DNA from: Anaerolineales bacterium
GTDB taxonomy: Bacteria > Chloroflexota > Anaerolineae > Anaerolineales > Villigracilaceae
NCBI GenBank assembly: GCA_015075725.1
Contig: JABTTV010000001.1
Location: 3,348,001 to 3,412,000 of the forward strand
Length of the DNA: 64,000 nucleotides
Direction: 5' to 3'
Under the pieces are notes generated by a model, which searched no databases, was not told the DNA's origin, and saw only the letters and a program-made list of their open reading frames with translations. The translations under genes were made by a program, and so were the position numbers. Of the stretch, positions 35,105 to 43,361 are shown in pieces; within the stretch, counting starts at the first letter, position 1; every line of letters starts with the position of its first letter.

Positions 35105-35359
35105 GTGCGCTTTTGTTCGTCGTGTGGCGCGCCAACAGGAGATCAGGAAATCATGGATAGTTTCAACATGCAAAGATATTATCCAGCCGGACAGGAGTAT
35201 GAAATCGATCCTGTATGTGAAATGAAAGTCGATCCAAAGAATCCGCCCTTTCAGGTTATTCACAAGGGGATGACCTATTACTTTTGTTCCGAGGTCTGCA
35301 AGCATCTGTTTGAACGTGTCCCCGATCAATATATTCGAATGGAAGAAGATAGCGAATAG
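35105..35359 (+). CDS. YHS-domain protein with N-terminal zinc-ribbon-like Cys pair
   Basis: 84 residues if the GTG at 35105 is used, which adds RFCSSCGAPTG, a plausible zinc knuckle half. An ATG at 35153 after AGGAGATCAGGAAATC would give only the YHS part. The YHS core is DPVCEMKVDPKNPP, then TYYFCSEVCKHLFE, with three Cys that bind metals in copper-handling proteins. Lies between two operator-controlled units. Confidence 0.8.
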   Translation: MRFCSSCGAPTGDQEIMDSFNMQRYYPAGQEYEIDPVCEMKVDPKNPPFQVIHKGMTYYFCSEVCKHLFERVPDQYIRMEEDSE

Positions 35360-35397
35360 AATCGAAATTGTGAATAAATTGGACAAACCATGACGTA

Positions 35398-35415
35398 TTA
35401 GGCAAAAATGCGTAT
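35398..35415 (+). promoter_or_regulatory. Island operator 2: TTAGGCA-AAAA-TGCGTAT
   Basis: Arms differ from the perfect form at two bases. The centre is 78.5 bp from the start at 35485. The downstream GCGCT and -10 elements are poor here, so this is one of the two weaker members. Confidence 0.55.
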
Positions 35416-35484
35416 GTTCAACTTGAGGGTGGATGCTGTATAAGTGCGGACGATATTCGATCCAACCAGAAGGAGTTGAACCAT

Positions 35485-36597
35485 ATGAATAAGTTTTTGA
35501 TTTGGAAGATTATGCCCGCGCTGATCATCGCCACTGTTGTATTGAGCGCATGTGGCGCGCCGGCGGAACCTGAAATGACCGAACAACTCACCCAGACCCA
35601 ACCGGATCAACCCGTTGCAGGATTGGATGGAACAGTTTGGGTTGCAGACGAGGAGGGCAACAGCATTACCGTGATCAATGCGGCGACGAATCAAGTCCTG
35701 ACCACGCTTACAGGAGTCGAGGGCGCCCACAACCTGCAGGTTGCCCCGGATGGAAAAACCGTCTGGGCAGTGAGCGGGCATGACTCACTGGCGATCATGA
35801 TTGATGCCGTCACTTTTGAGGTTCATGGCGTGGTGCCGACCGGCATGATGCCTGCGCACATCGTGCTGACGCCCGATGGCAAAAAGGCATACGTTACCAA
35901 CGGTGAGGACAACACTGTCACCGTGATTGATGTGGAAGCGATGTCTGTAATTGCCACGATCCCCGTCGGCGCGTACCCGCACGGCTTGCGCGTCAGCCCG
36001 GATGGAAAGTGGGTTTATGTCGCCAATGCCAAGTCCACCACCTTAAGCGTTATCGATGTTGCCCAGGATGTGAAGGTGACAGACATCGAAGTTGGAGAGC
36101 GCCCGGTGCAGGTGGGGTTCTCACCGGATGGGATGGTGAATTACTTTTCCCTCAATGGCGAAAATGCGCTGGGCAAGGTGGATGTTACCGCACAGGAACT
36201 GCTTGGCAAGGTGGCAGTAGGCGTGGGTCCCATCCAGGTCTTTGTTTCACCGAACAATCAATATATTCTGGTCGCCAATCAGGGAACCGAGGAAAAACCC
36301 ACTACCACCATTTCGATGGTCGATGTTGCGATCTTCGAAGTGATTGCAACTGTTGAAACTGGAAAAGGCGCCCACGGAGTCGTCATCGATCCATCGAGCC
36401 GATACGCCTACATATCGAACATCTATGAAGACACGGTGTCGGTGATCGATCTTGAGAGCCGGAGTGTTATCGCAACCATTCCAACCGGCGATGCGCCCAA
36501 TGGCATTAGTTTCTCACCGCTTCCCGCGCCAGCCAATGTCGCATTGGAAATCCAACTTGAAATCCCGGAGGGCGGCATGAATATGCCCATGCCCTAA
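35485..36597 (+). CDS. YVTN beta-propeller lipoprotein
   Basis: A 370-residue lipoprotein: lipobox VLSAC (Cys23), then seven or so blades with repeats such as NSITVINAATNQVLTTL, NTVTVIDVEAMSVIATI and DTVSVIDLESRSVIATI, each followed by PDGK/P-x-G turns. The extreme C-terminus is Met-rich (GGMNMPMP). YVTN propellers are surface or periplasmic scaffolds; those in metal clusters may bind metals or electron carriers. The start follows AAGGAGTTGAACCAT. A terminator lies behind it. Confidence 0.88.
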   Translation: MNKFLIWKIMPALIIATVVLSACGAPAEPEMTEQLTQTQPDQPVAGLDGTVWVADEEGNSITVINAATNQVLTTLTGVEGAHNLQVAPDGKTVWAVSGHDSLAIMIDAVTFEVHGVVPTGMMPAHIVLTPDGKKAYVTNGEDNTVTVIDVEAMSVIATIPVGAYPHGLRVSPDGKWVYVANAKSTTLSVIDVAQDVKVTDIEVGERPVQVGFSPDGMVNYFSLNGENALGKVDVTAQELLGKVAVGVGPIQVFVSPNNQYILVANQGTEEKPTTTISMVDVAIFEVIATVETGKGAHGVVIDPSSRYAYISNIYEDTVSVIDLESRSVIATIPTGDAPNGISFSPLPAPANVALEIQLEIPEGGMNMPMP

Positions 36598-36620
36598 TGG
36601 GCACATACAGCCAGATGGTT

Positions 36621-36653
36621 CTCCTGTCGGTACGCAATGACAGGGGAATTTTT
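36621..36653 (+). terminator. Intrinsic terminator of the YVTN gene
   Basis: Stem CTCCTGTC / GACAGGGG (36621-36628 and 36639-36646, one G-U pair), followed by AATTTTT. It abuts operator 3. Confidence 0.65.
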
Positions 36654-36671
36654 ATAGGCAAAATGGCTTAG
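36654..36671 (+). promoter_or_regulatory. Island operator 3: ATAGGCA-AAAT-GGCTTAG
   Basis: Reverse complement of operator 5 apart from two end bases. GCTCT lies 27.5 bp and TACAAT (36717-36722) 54.5 bp from the centre; centre to start codon 88.5 bp. Confidence 0.75.
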
Positions 36672-36750
36672 CCCTGAATGCGCCACGCGGCTCTATATTT
36701 CACCTGAAAAAATACATACAATGGAGAACATCCAATGATAGAGGCATAGT

Positions 36751-37104
36751 ATGACCACACTTTCCTTCCTGACAGTTGATTTGCCCTGCGATATGGCTTT
36801 GCAGGCGGCGAAGAAAAAATTATCGCAAGGCGGTTTGCGGGCTTTGCAAACCTTTGATCTGCATACCGCGCGACATACCCAACAGGATTGTCCCTGCCCA
36901 AATCACGGCACCACAGAATGCGACTGCCAGATGGTTGTTCTGATGGTCTATGGGGAGACTGCTGAACCTGCCACCCTAATCCTGCACGGAAGTGACGGAC
37001 AAACGCGCTTCTCCATTGCCGATGACCCATCCCAACAGGCAGACAGAAAACTGGTTGCCTCCATCAAAGAGGCATTGGATATCAAGGTGGCGGTGTCTGC
37101 CTGA
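36751..37104 (+). CDS. Small Cys-rich protein of unknown function
   Basis: A 117-residue protein without leader. The first half (DLPCDMALQAAKKKLSQGGL) recalls the DUF302 fold, a helix and strand used in small-molecule or metal binding. The centre has DCPCPNHGTTECDCQ, a dense Cys/His cluster that looks built for a metal. The second half is a beta-rich piece (TLILHGSDGQTRFSI). It has its own operator and sits just before a multicopper oxidase. I do not know its role. Confidence 0.7.
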   Translation: MTTLSFLTVDLPCDMALQAAKKKLSQGGLRALQTFDLHTARHTQQDCPCPNHGTTECDCQMVVLMVYGETAEPATLILHGSDGQTRFSIADDPSQQADRKLVASIKEALDIKVAVSA

Positions 37105-37111
37105 TATTCAT

Positions 37112-37129
37112 ATAGGCAATATTGCCTAT
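37112..37129 (+). promoter_or_regulatory. Island operator 4: ATAGGCA-ATAT-TGCCTAT (perfect palindrome)
   Basis: 18-bp perfect palindrome. GCGCT (37148-37152) is 27.5 bp and TATATT (37175-37180) 54.5 bp from the centre; centre to the multicopper oxidase start 90.5 bp. It is the best example of the set. Confidence 0.85.
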
Positions 37130-37210
37130 GGATTCCCGCGTCAAATTGCGCTGGATGGATCAAGGGGAAATCCTTATATTCAACTGCTATTCCAACTTTA
37201 CAGAGGAACC

Positions 37211-38293
37211 ATGATCAGGAAAATATTTCTTTTTACGATAATAAGTCTGGCTTTGATATTGTCGGCTTGCGCGCCTGCCGCGACATCCAATGGGGACGAC
37301 ATGCCAATGAACAATGACAATTCAGGCATGGAGGATGGGACGCCCACCCCGGGCAGCATGATGATGGACAACCCCGAAGCCGCGCACATGATGGAGCCGA
37401 TTACGGCTCCCAACGTCCAGCCAGCCACAGAAACTGAGGGCGGACAACCGCTGGAATATCGCGAGGAGAATGGCGTCAAAGTTTTTGAATTGACTACGAA
37501 AGCGGTTCAATGGGAGATTTTGGATGGGGTGACTGTGACTGCTTTTACGTATAACGGAACTGTGCCTGGACCGATGATCCGCGTGACCGAGGGTGATCAG
37601 GTTCGGATAATCGTGAAGAACGAATTACCCGATCCGACCACAATCCACTGGCACGGTGTGGAGGTTCCCAATGCAATGGACGGCGTCCCGGGTGTCACCC
37701 AGGACCCGATCCAGCCGGGCGAGACGTTTACCTACGAATTCACTGCCAAGCCGGCAGGAACCTTTATGTATCACTCCCATTATGAAGGTGATGTGCAGGT
37801 TGGCGCCGGGCTGTACGCGCCGTTCATCATTGACCCAAAGGAACCGGATGCCAATCCACCCGTTGTGGATAAAACCCTGATGATCTCGGAATGGCGCATG
37901 ACCGATGGGCAAACATTTGCCGCCATGCCAATGGGCGGGATGGAGCCGAACTATTTCACGATCAACGGCAAGTCCTTCCCTGCCACCGAAACCATTACCG
38001 TCAAGAAAGGGGATCTGGTCCGGCTGCGCTTTATTGCCATTGGTCAGTTCATACACCCTATGCATCTGCATGGTGTGCCTTTCAAGATCGTGGCGACCGA
38101 TGGGCACCCGGTCCCCGAGGCGGCGCAGTTGACCAAGGACACGGTCAGTGTTGCCCCGGGTGAACGCTACGACATTGAATTCATCGCCACCGAAACCGGT
38201 CAATGGATGCTGCACTGTCACATCCTGCACCACACCACCAACGATAACGTCGAGCCGGGCGGCTTGATGTTGATGATCGAAGTCGTTGAATAA
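37211..38293 (+). CDS. Two-domain multicopper oxidase lipoprotein
   Basis: A 360-residue exported protein; ATG 37211 follows AGAGGAACC. Lipobox ILSAC, then a Met/Asn-rich linker (residues 30-60) typical of copper-exposed proteins. Copper motifs: IHWHGVE and MYHSHYE in domain 1, HPMHLHGV and HCHILHH in domain 2. The HCH motif supplies the type 1 Cys and two type 3 His. Size matches two-domain laccase-like oxidases that work as trimers. Likely oxidises Cu(I) or phenolics outside the membrane. Confidence 0.92.
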   Translation: MIRKIFLFTIISLALILSACAPAATSNGDDMPMNNDNSGMEDGTPTPGSMMMDNPEAAHMMEPITAPNVQPATETEGGQPLEYREENGVKVFELTTKAVQWEILDGVTVTAFTYNGTVPGPMIRVTEGDQVRIIVKNELPDPTTIHWHGVEVPNAMDGVPGVTQDPIQPGETFTYEFTAKPAGTFMYHSHYEGDVQVGAGLYAPFIIDPKEPDANPPVVDKTLMISEWRMTDGQTFAAMPMGGMEPNYFTINGKSFPATETITVKKGDLVRLRFIAIGQFIHPMHLHGVPFKIVATDGHPVPEAAQLTKDTVSVAPGERYDIEFIATETGQWMLHCHILHHTTNDNVEPGGLMLMIEVVE

Positions 38294-38315
38294 AATACTC
38301 AAGGAGAGAGTAAAA

Positions 38316-38717
38316 ATGCGAAAGATGTTCTTTATCAGTATGTTTGTCATGTTGGCGGCTGTACTGGCGGCTTGCGGTGGATCCGCACAGCCTGCCGCCC
38401 CGGTCGAGTCTGGATCGTCGAGCCAGGTAAACATCACGGTGGCGTCCAATCCAAGCCCTGCCATGATGGGCGACATGGAATTGATCCTGATTATCACGGA
38501 CGGAGACGGCAAGCCCATCGAGGGTGCAACAGTGGATGTCTCTGCCGATCATACGGACATGACCGGCATGGGGATGAGCGGTCTTGCCACCGAGCAGGGT
38601 GGAGGGCGCTATTCCATCAATGCCAATTTCAGCATGAGCGGCAATTGGAAGATAACCGTGTATGTTCGCAAGGACGGATTGGATTACAAGGAAGATATCG
38701 AGTTCAAGGTGCAATAA
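38316..38717 (+). CDS. YtkA/FixH-like lipoprotein
   Basis: A 133-residue lipoprotein; start after AAGGAGAGAGTAAAA. Lipobox VLAAC (Cys20). The domain has the immunoglobulin-like pattern of YtkA-like proteins: DGDGKPIEGATVDVSADH, a Met/Gly loop TGMGMSG, GRYSINANFSMSGNWKI. YtkA-like domains are often found with copper and cytochrome-oxidase assembly. It is 22 bases behind the multicopper oxidase and probably in its transcript. Confidence 0.85.
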   Translation: MRKMFFISMFVMLAAVLAACGGSAQPAAPVESGSSSQVNITVASNPSPAMMGDMELILIITDGDGKPIEGATVDVSADHTDMTGMGMSGLATEQGGGRYSINANFSMSGNWKITVYVRKDGLDYKEDIEFKVQ

Positions 38718-38727
38718 TGAGCCGCCT

Positions 38728-38760
38728 AAAGCGGGTGTCACATCCAGTGATACCCGCTTT
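38728..38760 (+). terminator. Terminator-like hairpin after the YtkA-like gene
   Basis: AAAGCGGGTGTCAC / GTGATACCCGCTTT (38728-38741 and 38747-38760), 14 paired bases with one G-U. The T-run after it is short. Confidence 0.7.
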
Positions 38761-38780
38761 CCTGCCGGCAGGGTTTATTC

Positions 38781-39359
38781 ATGAACAACAAAAAAAGACG
38801 ACAACACATTCAACAAAGAAACAGAAAACAAAAACTGGTTTCAGGGATCATCTGGGGCGCAATTGGACTTGCCGTATTGGCGATCCTTGGCGTCATAGTC
38901 TGGCAGGGAATCAGACCGGCGGCAGGGGAGTCGATTGCCATTATGACGAGCGATCCGCATCTTCCCACGGACTCTGATCCTGGACAATATAATTCCGATC
39001 CGCCAACGTCCGGATTACATTACGCAACCGAAGCTCAGGCGGGATTTTATGATGAGAATATCTATACATTTCCCGCTGCTTATCTGGTTCACAATCTGGA
39101 ACACGGCTATGTGGTCTTCTGGTACAACTGTGACCAACTGGAAGAGGCAGGTTGTTCGGAGTTAAAATCACAAATCCGCACGGTCATGGATGATCTGGGC
39201 GGCGTGAAGATGATCGCCTATCCCTGGAATTCCATTGAGGTTCCGGTGGCGATGACCTCATGGGGGCGGATCCAAAAGTTCGAGATATTTGATATGGAAC
39301 TAGCCAAAGCCTTCTATCGCGCCAACCTCAATCGCGCCCCCGAACCAAACGCCCCATGA
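38781..39359 (+). CDS. DUF3105 membrane-anchored protein
   Basis: A 192-residue protein: basic N-terminus, one membrane helix (24-44), then an extracellular DUF3105 domain recognised by YNSDPPTSGLHY and LVHNLEHGYVVFWY. The family carries conserved His and Glu residues fitted for metal binding. Two Cys (NCDQLEEAGCSE) may form a disulfide. It is 9 bases ahead of the DUF2085 gene. Confidence 0.87.
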   Translation: MNNKKRRQHIQQRNRKQKLVSGIIWGAIGLAVLAILGVIVWQGIRPAAGESIAIMTSDPHLPTDSDPGQYNSDPPTSGLHYATEAQAGFYDENIYTFPAAYLVHNLEHGYVVFWYNCDQLEEAGCSELKSQIRTVMDDLGGVKMIAYPWNSIEVPVAMTSWGRIQKFEIFDMELAKAFYRANLNRAPEPNAP

Positions 39360-39368
39360 GGGAATAAA

Positions 39369-40139
39369 ATGTCAACAACCACCTTGAATGCCCCTAAAAT
39401 AACGAATGCCTTTCAGTGGATAGGCACTCATTGGTTTGCCGTTTTTCTGACCATCTATGGTGTTTGGGTATTTGTTCCCTTCCTTGCGCCGGTTTTCATG
39501 CAGATCGGCTGGACGGGTGCAGGCAGGGCGGTCTACTTCATTTACTCGTTCTTCTGCCACCAACTCCCGGAACGCTCCCTCTTTTGGTTCGGCGAAAAGA
39601 CCATGTATTCCCTGGGCGAAATCCAGGCGGTCTGGCAGAACACATCCAATCCCATGATCCTGCGCCAATTCATCGGCAACGAACCGATGGGCTGGAAGGT
39701 GGCGTGGTCGGATCGCATGATCTCGTTCTATACCAGCGTCTGGCTTTTTGCGGCATTGTGGTATCCCTTCCGACACACGATAAAGACTTTGAGTTGGTGG
39801 GGATTTGTTCTGCTCCTGCTGCCGATGGCGCTGGATGGTGGAACACACATGGTCAGCGATTTTGCCGGTATCGGAAATGGATTTCGTGATACAAATGCAT
39901 GGCTGGCAGTGTTGACAAACAACACCTTTCCTGCAACGTTTTACGCCGGTGATGCGCTGGGATCGTTCAACTCGCTCATGCGCTTCCTTACCGGGCTTTT
40001 GGCGGGGCTGGGTCTTGTCTGGCTTGCCTTCCCGTTCATTAATCAATCACAAGTTTATAATCAGCAATTGGATACATTAAGCCATGCCAAAGTCATCGAG
40101 CAAATCAAAAACCAAAATACGCATTCTCCTGGCGGATGA
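39369..40139 (+). CDS. DUF2085 polytopic membrane protein
   Basis: A 256-residue protein with five to six membrane segments and the DUF2085 hallmark FCHQLPERSLF, in which Cys, His and Gln are invariant, plus ALDGGTHMVSDF. Function unknown; members often sit near redox or copper genes. Its last 56 bases overlap the start of the response regulator in another frame, which suggests translational coupling with the two-component system. Confidence 0.85.
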   Translation: MSTTTLNAPKITNAFQWIGTHWFAVFLTIYGVWVFVPFLAPVFMQIGWTGAGRAVYFIYSFFCHQLPERSLFWFGEKTMYSLGEIQAVWQNTSNPMILRQFIGNEPMGWKVAWSDRMISFYTSVWLFAALWYPFRHTIKTLSWWGFVLLLLPMALDGGTHMVSDFAGIGNGFRDTNAWLAVLTNNTFPATFYAGDALGSFNSLMRFLTGLLAGLGLVWLAFPFINQSQVYNQQLDTLSHAKVIEQIKNQNTHSPGG

Positions 40140-40773
40140 CCACCATATCGTCCGTGCAGGGGTGCGACAACTGCTTGAGAGTGCGACCGACCTCCAGGTC
40201 ATTGCCGAGGCAGGAGACGGGGAGGAGGCGCAGGTCTTAATCCAAAAACACAAGCCGGATGTTGCCGTGCTTGATATTCAGATGCCCAAAGCCAGCGGTA
40301 TTGAAGTCACACGCTGGGTGCGTGCCCATCTGCCCGAAGTGGGCGTGTTAATCCTGACCGCTTATAACGATGATCCCTACGTGATGGCGGTTTTGCAGGC
40401 AGGTGCAAATGGCTATGTCCTCAAAACTGGGCAGGCGGATGAGCTGATCCAGGCGGTGCGTGATGTCTATGAAGGTAAGTCTGCACTCGATCCATCCATC
40501 ACCAGCAAGTTGATGTCCACCATCTTCAAAGGACCGGAAAAAAAGATCGTCGAACCATTAACTGACCGTGAACTGGATGTGCTGCGACTCGCGGCGAAGG
40601 GGTTCACCAACAAATCCATCGGTGTGCAACTGAATATCAGCGACCGCACCGTGCAGGGACATCTTGCGCACATCTTCGCCAAACTGCAATCCAACAGCCG
40701 CACCGAGGCTGTCATGCGCGGGGTGGCGCTGGGGTTGATCTCACAAAGCTCGGGCAATATTCCAGAAGAATGA
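40084..40773 (+). CDS. NarL/LuxR-family response regulator
   Basis: A 229-residue protein. Receiver domain with the acidic pair DDHH at 18-21, phospho-acceptor Asp64 in VAVLDIQMP, Thr in ILTAYN and the Lys in YVLKTG. C-terminal LuxR helix-turn-helix LTDRELDVLRLAAKGFTNKSI. It overlaps the kinase gene by four bases (ATGA). LuxR-type dimers can bind inverted repeats with 7-bp half-sites, so it is one of two candidates for the island operator. Confidence 0.93.
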   Translation: MPKSSSKSKTKIRILLADDHHIVRAGVRQLLESATDLQVIAEAGDGEEAQVLIQKHKPDVAVLDIQMPKASGIEVTRWVRAHLPEVGVLILTAYNDDPYVMAVLQAGANGYVLKTGQADELIQAVRDVYEGKSALDPSITSKLMSTIFKGPEKKIVEPLTDRELDVLRLAAKGFTNKSIGVQLNISDRTVQGHLAHIFAKLQSNSRTEAVMRGVALGLISQSSGNIPEE

Positions 40774-42464
40774 AACGAATCCTGCCAGGCTGGCGCGGTC
40801 TGACGCAACTCTTTGCCGTCACGGTTCTGCCGCTGACGCTTTTGTTATTGTTCATTGCGTTCGGCGGGGTCAACATGCACCAGCAGGACATGCGCACCCT
40901 GGTCGGGGAACGTGACGAACGCGCCGTGCAGTCCGCCGCCGCAGCGCTGCAATCCGAACTTCATCATCGCATGGCGACTGTTTCGAGCATGGCGGTGCTG
41001 GCATCCGAGGATATTTCCTTCAAGGATATATTTGCCACCACCACCGACCTGGCAAAGGATTTCAACGGGGGGATTGCCTTTCTAAATACGGATGGACACT
41101 TAATCGAGAAAACGGGGAATGACAGATTTTGGGGATGGGTATCTCAAAACTCCAGGTCGGTCAAACTCGCTTCTTCATCCAGCCCTCAATTTGTTTTCTC
41201 CGACCCGACCCTGGATCCAAACTCCAACCAACTCTTTGTCATCATCTCAGCCTATTCTGACTCCCGCGATGTGATTGTCGCCGGCGCGTTTTCACCCGAG
41301 ACACTCGCGTCCGAAACCCTGACACCCACCTACCCGGCGGGCAGTCACGTGACCATCTATCTATTGGATAATTCCCGCCGTATTTTGTTCGTCAGCGGTG
41401 CGCTCGAACGCGAAAGCCTGGATGCGGACCATCCTGGAGTGGCGGAAGCTCTGGCAGGCAGGAGTGGCGTTCTGTATGTGAAAAAGGAAGCGACGGAACA
41501 TGTAGTCGCCTATAGCCCCATTGAAACTGCAGGCTGGGCATTGATCACGGAGGAGGAATGGGAAATGGTGATCAGCCCCTCCCTGCAATTGACCCAGATG
41601 GCTCCGCTGGTAATGGTGCCTGCCTTCATCCTGGCATTGATTGCCATCTGGTTCGGCGCCAAACAGATCGTCCAGCCCCTGCAAAAACTTGAGTCCAAGG
41701 CGGCGGCGCTGGCATGGGGGGATTTCGAAGCCATAAAGGAGTCAGTTGGCGGCATATCTGAGGTCCAACACCTGCAAATGGAATTGACCGAAATGTCGCG
41801 TAAAGTGCAGGCGGCTCAGGAGGGATTGCACGATTACATCGGCGCGATCACTTCGGCACAGGAAGAGGAACGTGCCAGACTGGCGCGGGAACTGCATGAC
41901 GACACCATTCAGGCGGTCATTGCATTGAAACAACGGGTGCAACTGGCGCAGAGATCGGTCAAGGATCAAAATGGAAAACAATCCCTTAAGGAACTCGAAA
42001 ATCTGGCGGAGCAGACCATCGAAAATCTGCGCCGCCTGACGCGGGCGCTGCGTCCCATTTATCTCGAAGATCTGGGACTGGTCACTGCGTTGGAAATGCT
42101 GGCGCGGGAGATCAGCCAGGTTAATTCTCTGATCGTTGATTTTCAAAAAACCGGTAACGAACGTCGTCTCTCGCGCGAGGTGGAATTGTCGCTATATCGC
42201 ATTGCGCAGGAAGCGCTCAATAATGTGGCTAAACATTCCGGGGCGACTCGTGCCGACTTGTCCATCCGTTATTCTGATTCGGAAATAACACTGATGATCT
42301 CTGATAATGGCCACGGCTTTGTCGCTCCTGCCAGCCCGACGGAATTTGCTCCCAACGGGCATTTTGGACTGCTCGGTATTCATGAACGTGCGGACCTGAT
42401 CGGGGCACGGCTGGGAATTGAGTCCACCCAAGGACAGGGAACCAGGATCGAAATTCGCTTGTAA
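40770..42464 (+). CDS. HisKA_3-type sensor histidine kinase
   Basis: A 564-residue membrane sensor. TM1 (12-32), a large extracellular Cache-like domain (35-270), TM2 (278-295), HAMP-like linker, then the NarX-type kinase: His376 in RLARELHDDTIQA, the N-box LNNVAKHSG, and G-boxes DNGHGF and GLLGIHERA. It should phosphorylate the NarL-type regulator encoded just before. The Cache domain suggests a small-molecule signal outside the cell. The signal cannot be read from sequence. Confidence 0.93.
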   Translation: MKRILPGWRGLTQLFAVTVLPLTLLLLFIAFGGVNMHQQDMRTLVGERDERAVQSAAAALQSELHHRMATVSSMAVLASEDISFKDIFATTTDLAKDFNGGIAFLNTDGHLIEKTGNDRFWGWVSQNSRSVKLASSSSPQFVFSDPTLDPNSNQLFVIISAYSDSRDVIVAGAFSPETLASETLTPTYPAGSHVTIYLLDNSRRILFVSGALERESLDADHPGVAEALAGRSGVLYVKKEATEHVVAYSPIETAGWALITEEEWEMVISPSLQLTQMAPLVMVPAFILALIAIWFGAKQIVQPLQKLESKAAALAWGDFEAIKESVGGISEVQHLQMELTEMSRKVQAAQEGLHDYIGAITSAQEEERARLARELHDDTIQAVIALKQRVQLAQRSVKDQNGKQSLKELENLAEQTIENLRRLTRALRPIYLEDLGLVTALEMLAREISQVNSLIVDFQKTGNERRLSREVELSLYRIAQEALNNVAKHSGATRADLSIRYSDSEITLMISDNGHGFVAPASPTEFAPNGHFGLLGIHERADLIGARLGIESTQGQGTRIEIRL

Positions 42465-42477
42465 AGCGATAAAGGTC

Positions 42478-42495
42478 ATAAGCCATTTTGCCTAC
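42478..42495 (+). promoter_or_regulatory. Island operator 5: ATAAGCC-ATTT-TGCCTAC
   Basis: GCGCT (42514-42518) is 27.5 bp and TATCAT (42541-42546) 54.5 bp from the centre; centre to the ccdA-like start 91.5 bp. Confidence 0.75.
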
Positions 42496-42577
42496 CGATT
42501 TCCCCGCCATCCTGCGCTCATGCAGGGGCGGGGATTTGCGTATCATGATGTTATATCCTTATTGAAAAGGAAGACTC

Positions 42578-43339
42578 ATGACCTCTGATACTGCGATTCC
42601 CCCCTTTCCATCCCAAACAGAACGTTTGAAAATATTTTTACATGCGCTGCTCTTCGTCCTCGGCTTCTCATTGGTGTTTGTAATCGGCTGGGGCGGCTCG
42701 GTGACGGCGCTGGGTCAATTGTTCGGCGCATACAAACGGGTTATCGCGCAATTAGGCGGCGTGATCGTGATCATGTTCGGACTGGCGACTCTGGATGTAA
42801 TTCGCCTTCCCTGGTTTTATTATGATACCCGGACGGAATACACAGGTCAGCGCGGAACCTATGGTGGCTCGGCGTTAATGGGCATTTTCTTTGCAGCAGG
42901 TTGGAGCCCATGCATTGGTGCCACACTGGGCGCAATCCTAACAATGGGGCTCAGCCAGCAAACGGTCGGACAGGCGATGTGGCTATCTTCAGGGTACTCG
43001 CTTGGTTTGGGGCTTCCCTTCCTGGCGATGGCGCTTGGTTTGGAGCGCGCTTCAGGCTGGATCAAACGCATGCGACCCTATCAAAAGTATTTCAAAATTG
43101 CCAGCGGTGTTTTCATCATTGCCATTGGTGTTCTGCTTCTTACGAACACAATGAGTCTGATAGCGATCTGGGCATTCAAGAATGGTCTATATATCGAAAA
43201 GTTTACCCTGTTCTCTGCCGCGCCGACATACTTCACCGCCATCCTTGCCGGTCTATTGTCATTTCTTTCACCTTGCGTCCTGCCGCTCGTGCCTGCCTAT
43301 CTTGGTTATCTGAGCGGGCACACGATACAAAGATCATAA
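42578..43339 (+). CDS. Circularly permuted CcdA-type thiol-disulfide membrane transporter
   Basis: A 253-residue six-TM protein that should pass electrons from cytoplasmic thioredoxin to outside thiols. All CcdA elements are present but in rotated order. Segments equal to canonical TM2 (HALLFVLGFSLVFVIGWG), TM3, TM4 with FAAGWSPCIGATLGAIL (Cys112), TM5 and TM6 come first, and the canonical TM1 with LLSFLSPCVLPLVPAYLGYL (Cys233) is last. Both redox Cys are kept. The start after AAAAGGAAGACTC and the stop are clear, so this is not a frame error. DsbA-like and rhodanese genes follow. Confidence 0.88.
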   Translation: MTSDTAIPPFPSQTERLKIFLHALLFVLGFSLVFVIGWGGSVTALGQLFGAYKRVIAQLGGVIVIMFGLATLDVIRLPWFYYDTRTEYTGQRGTYGGSALMGIFFAAGWSPCIGATLGAILTMGLSQQTVGQAMWLSSGYSLGLGLPFLAMALGLERASGWIKRMRPYQKYFKIASGVFIIAIGVLLLTNTMSLIAIWAFKNGLYIEKFTLFSAAPTYFTAILAGLLSFLSPCVLPLVPAYLGYLSGHTIQRS

Positions 43340-43361
43340 TATTTTTAGAGAAGATACCCTT

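Noticed and set aside
36992..37210. N-terminal extension of the first multicopper oxidase
   Set aside because: It overlaps the preceding gene and the palindromic operator; the ATG at 37211 has a ribosome site and starts a normal lipoprotein signal.
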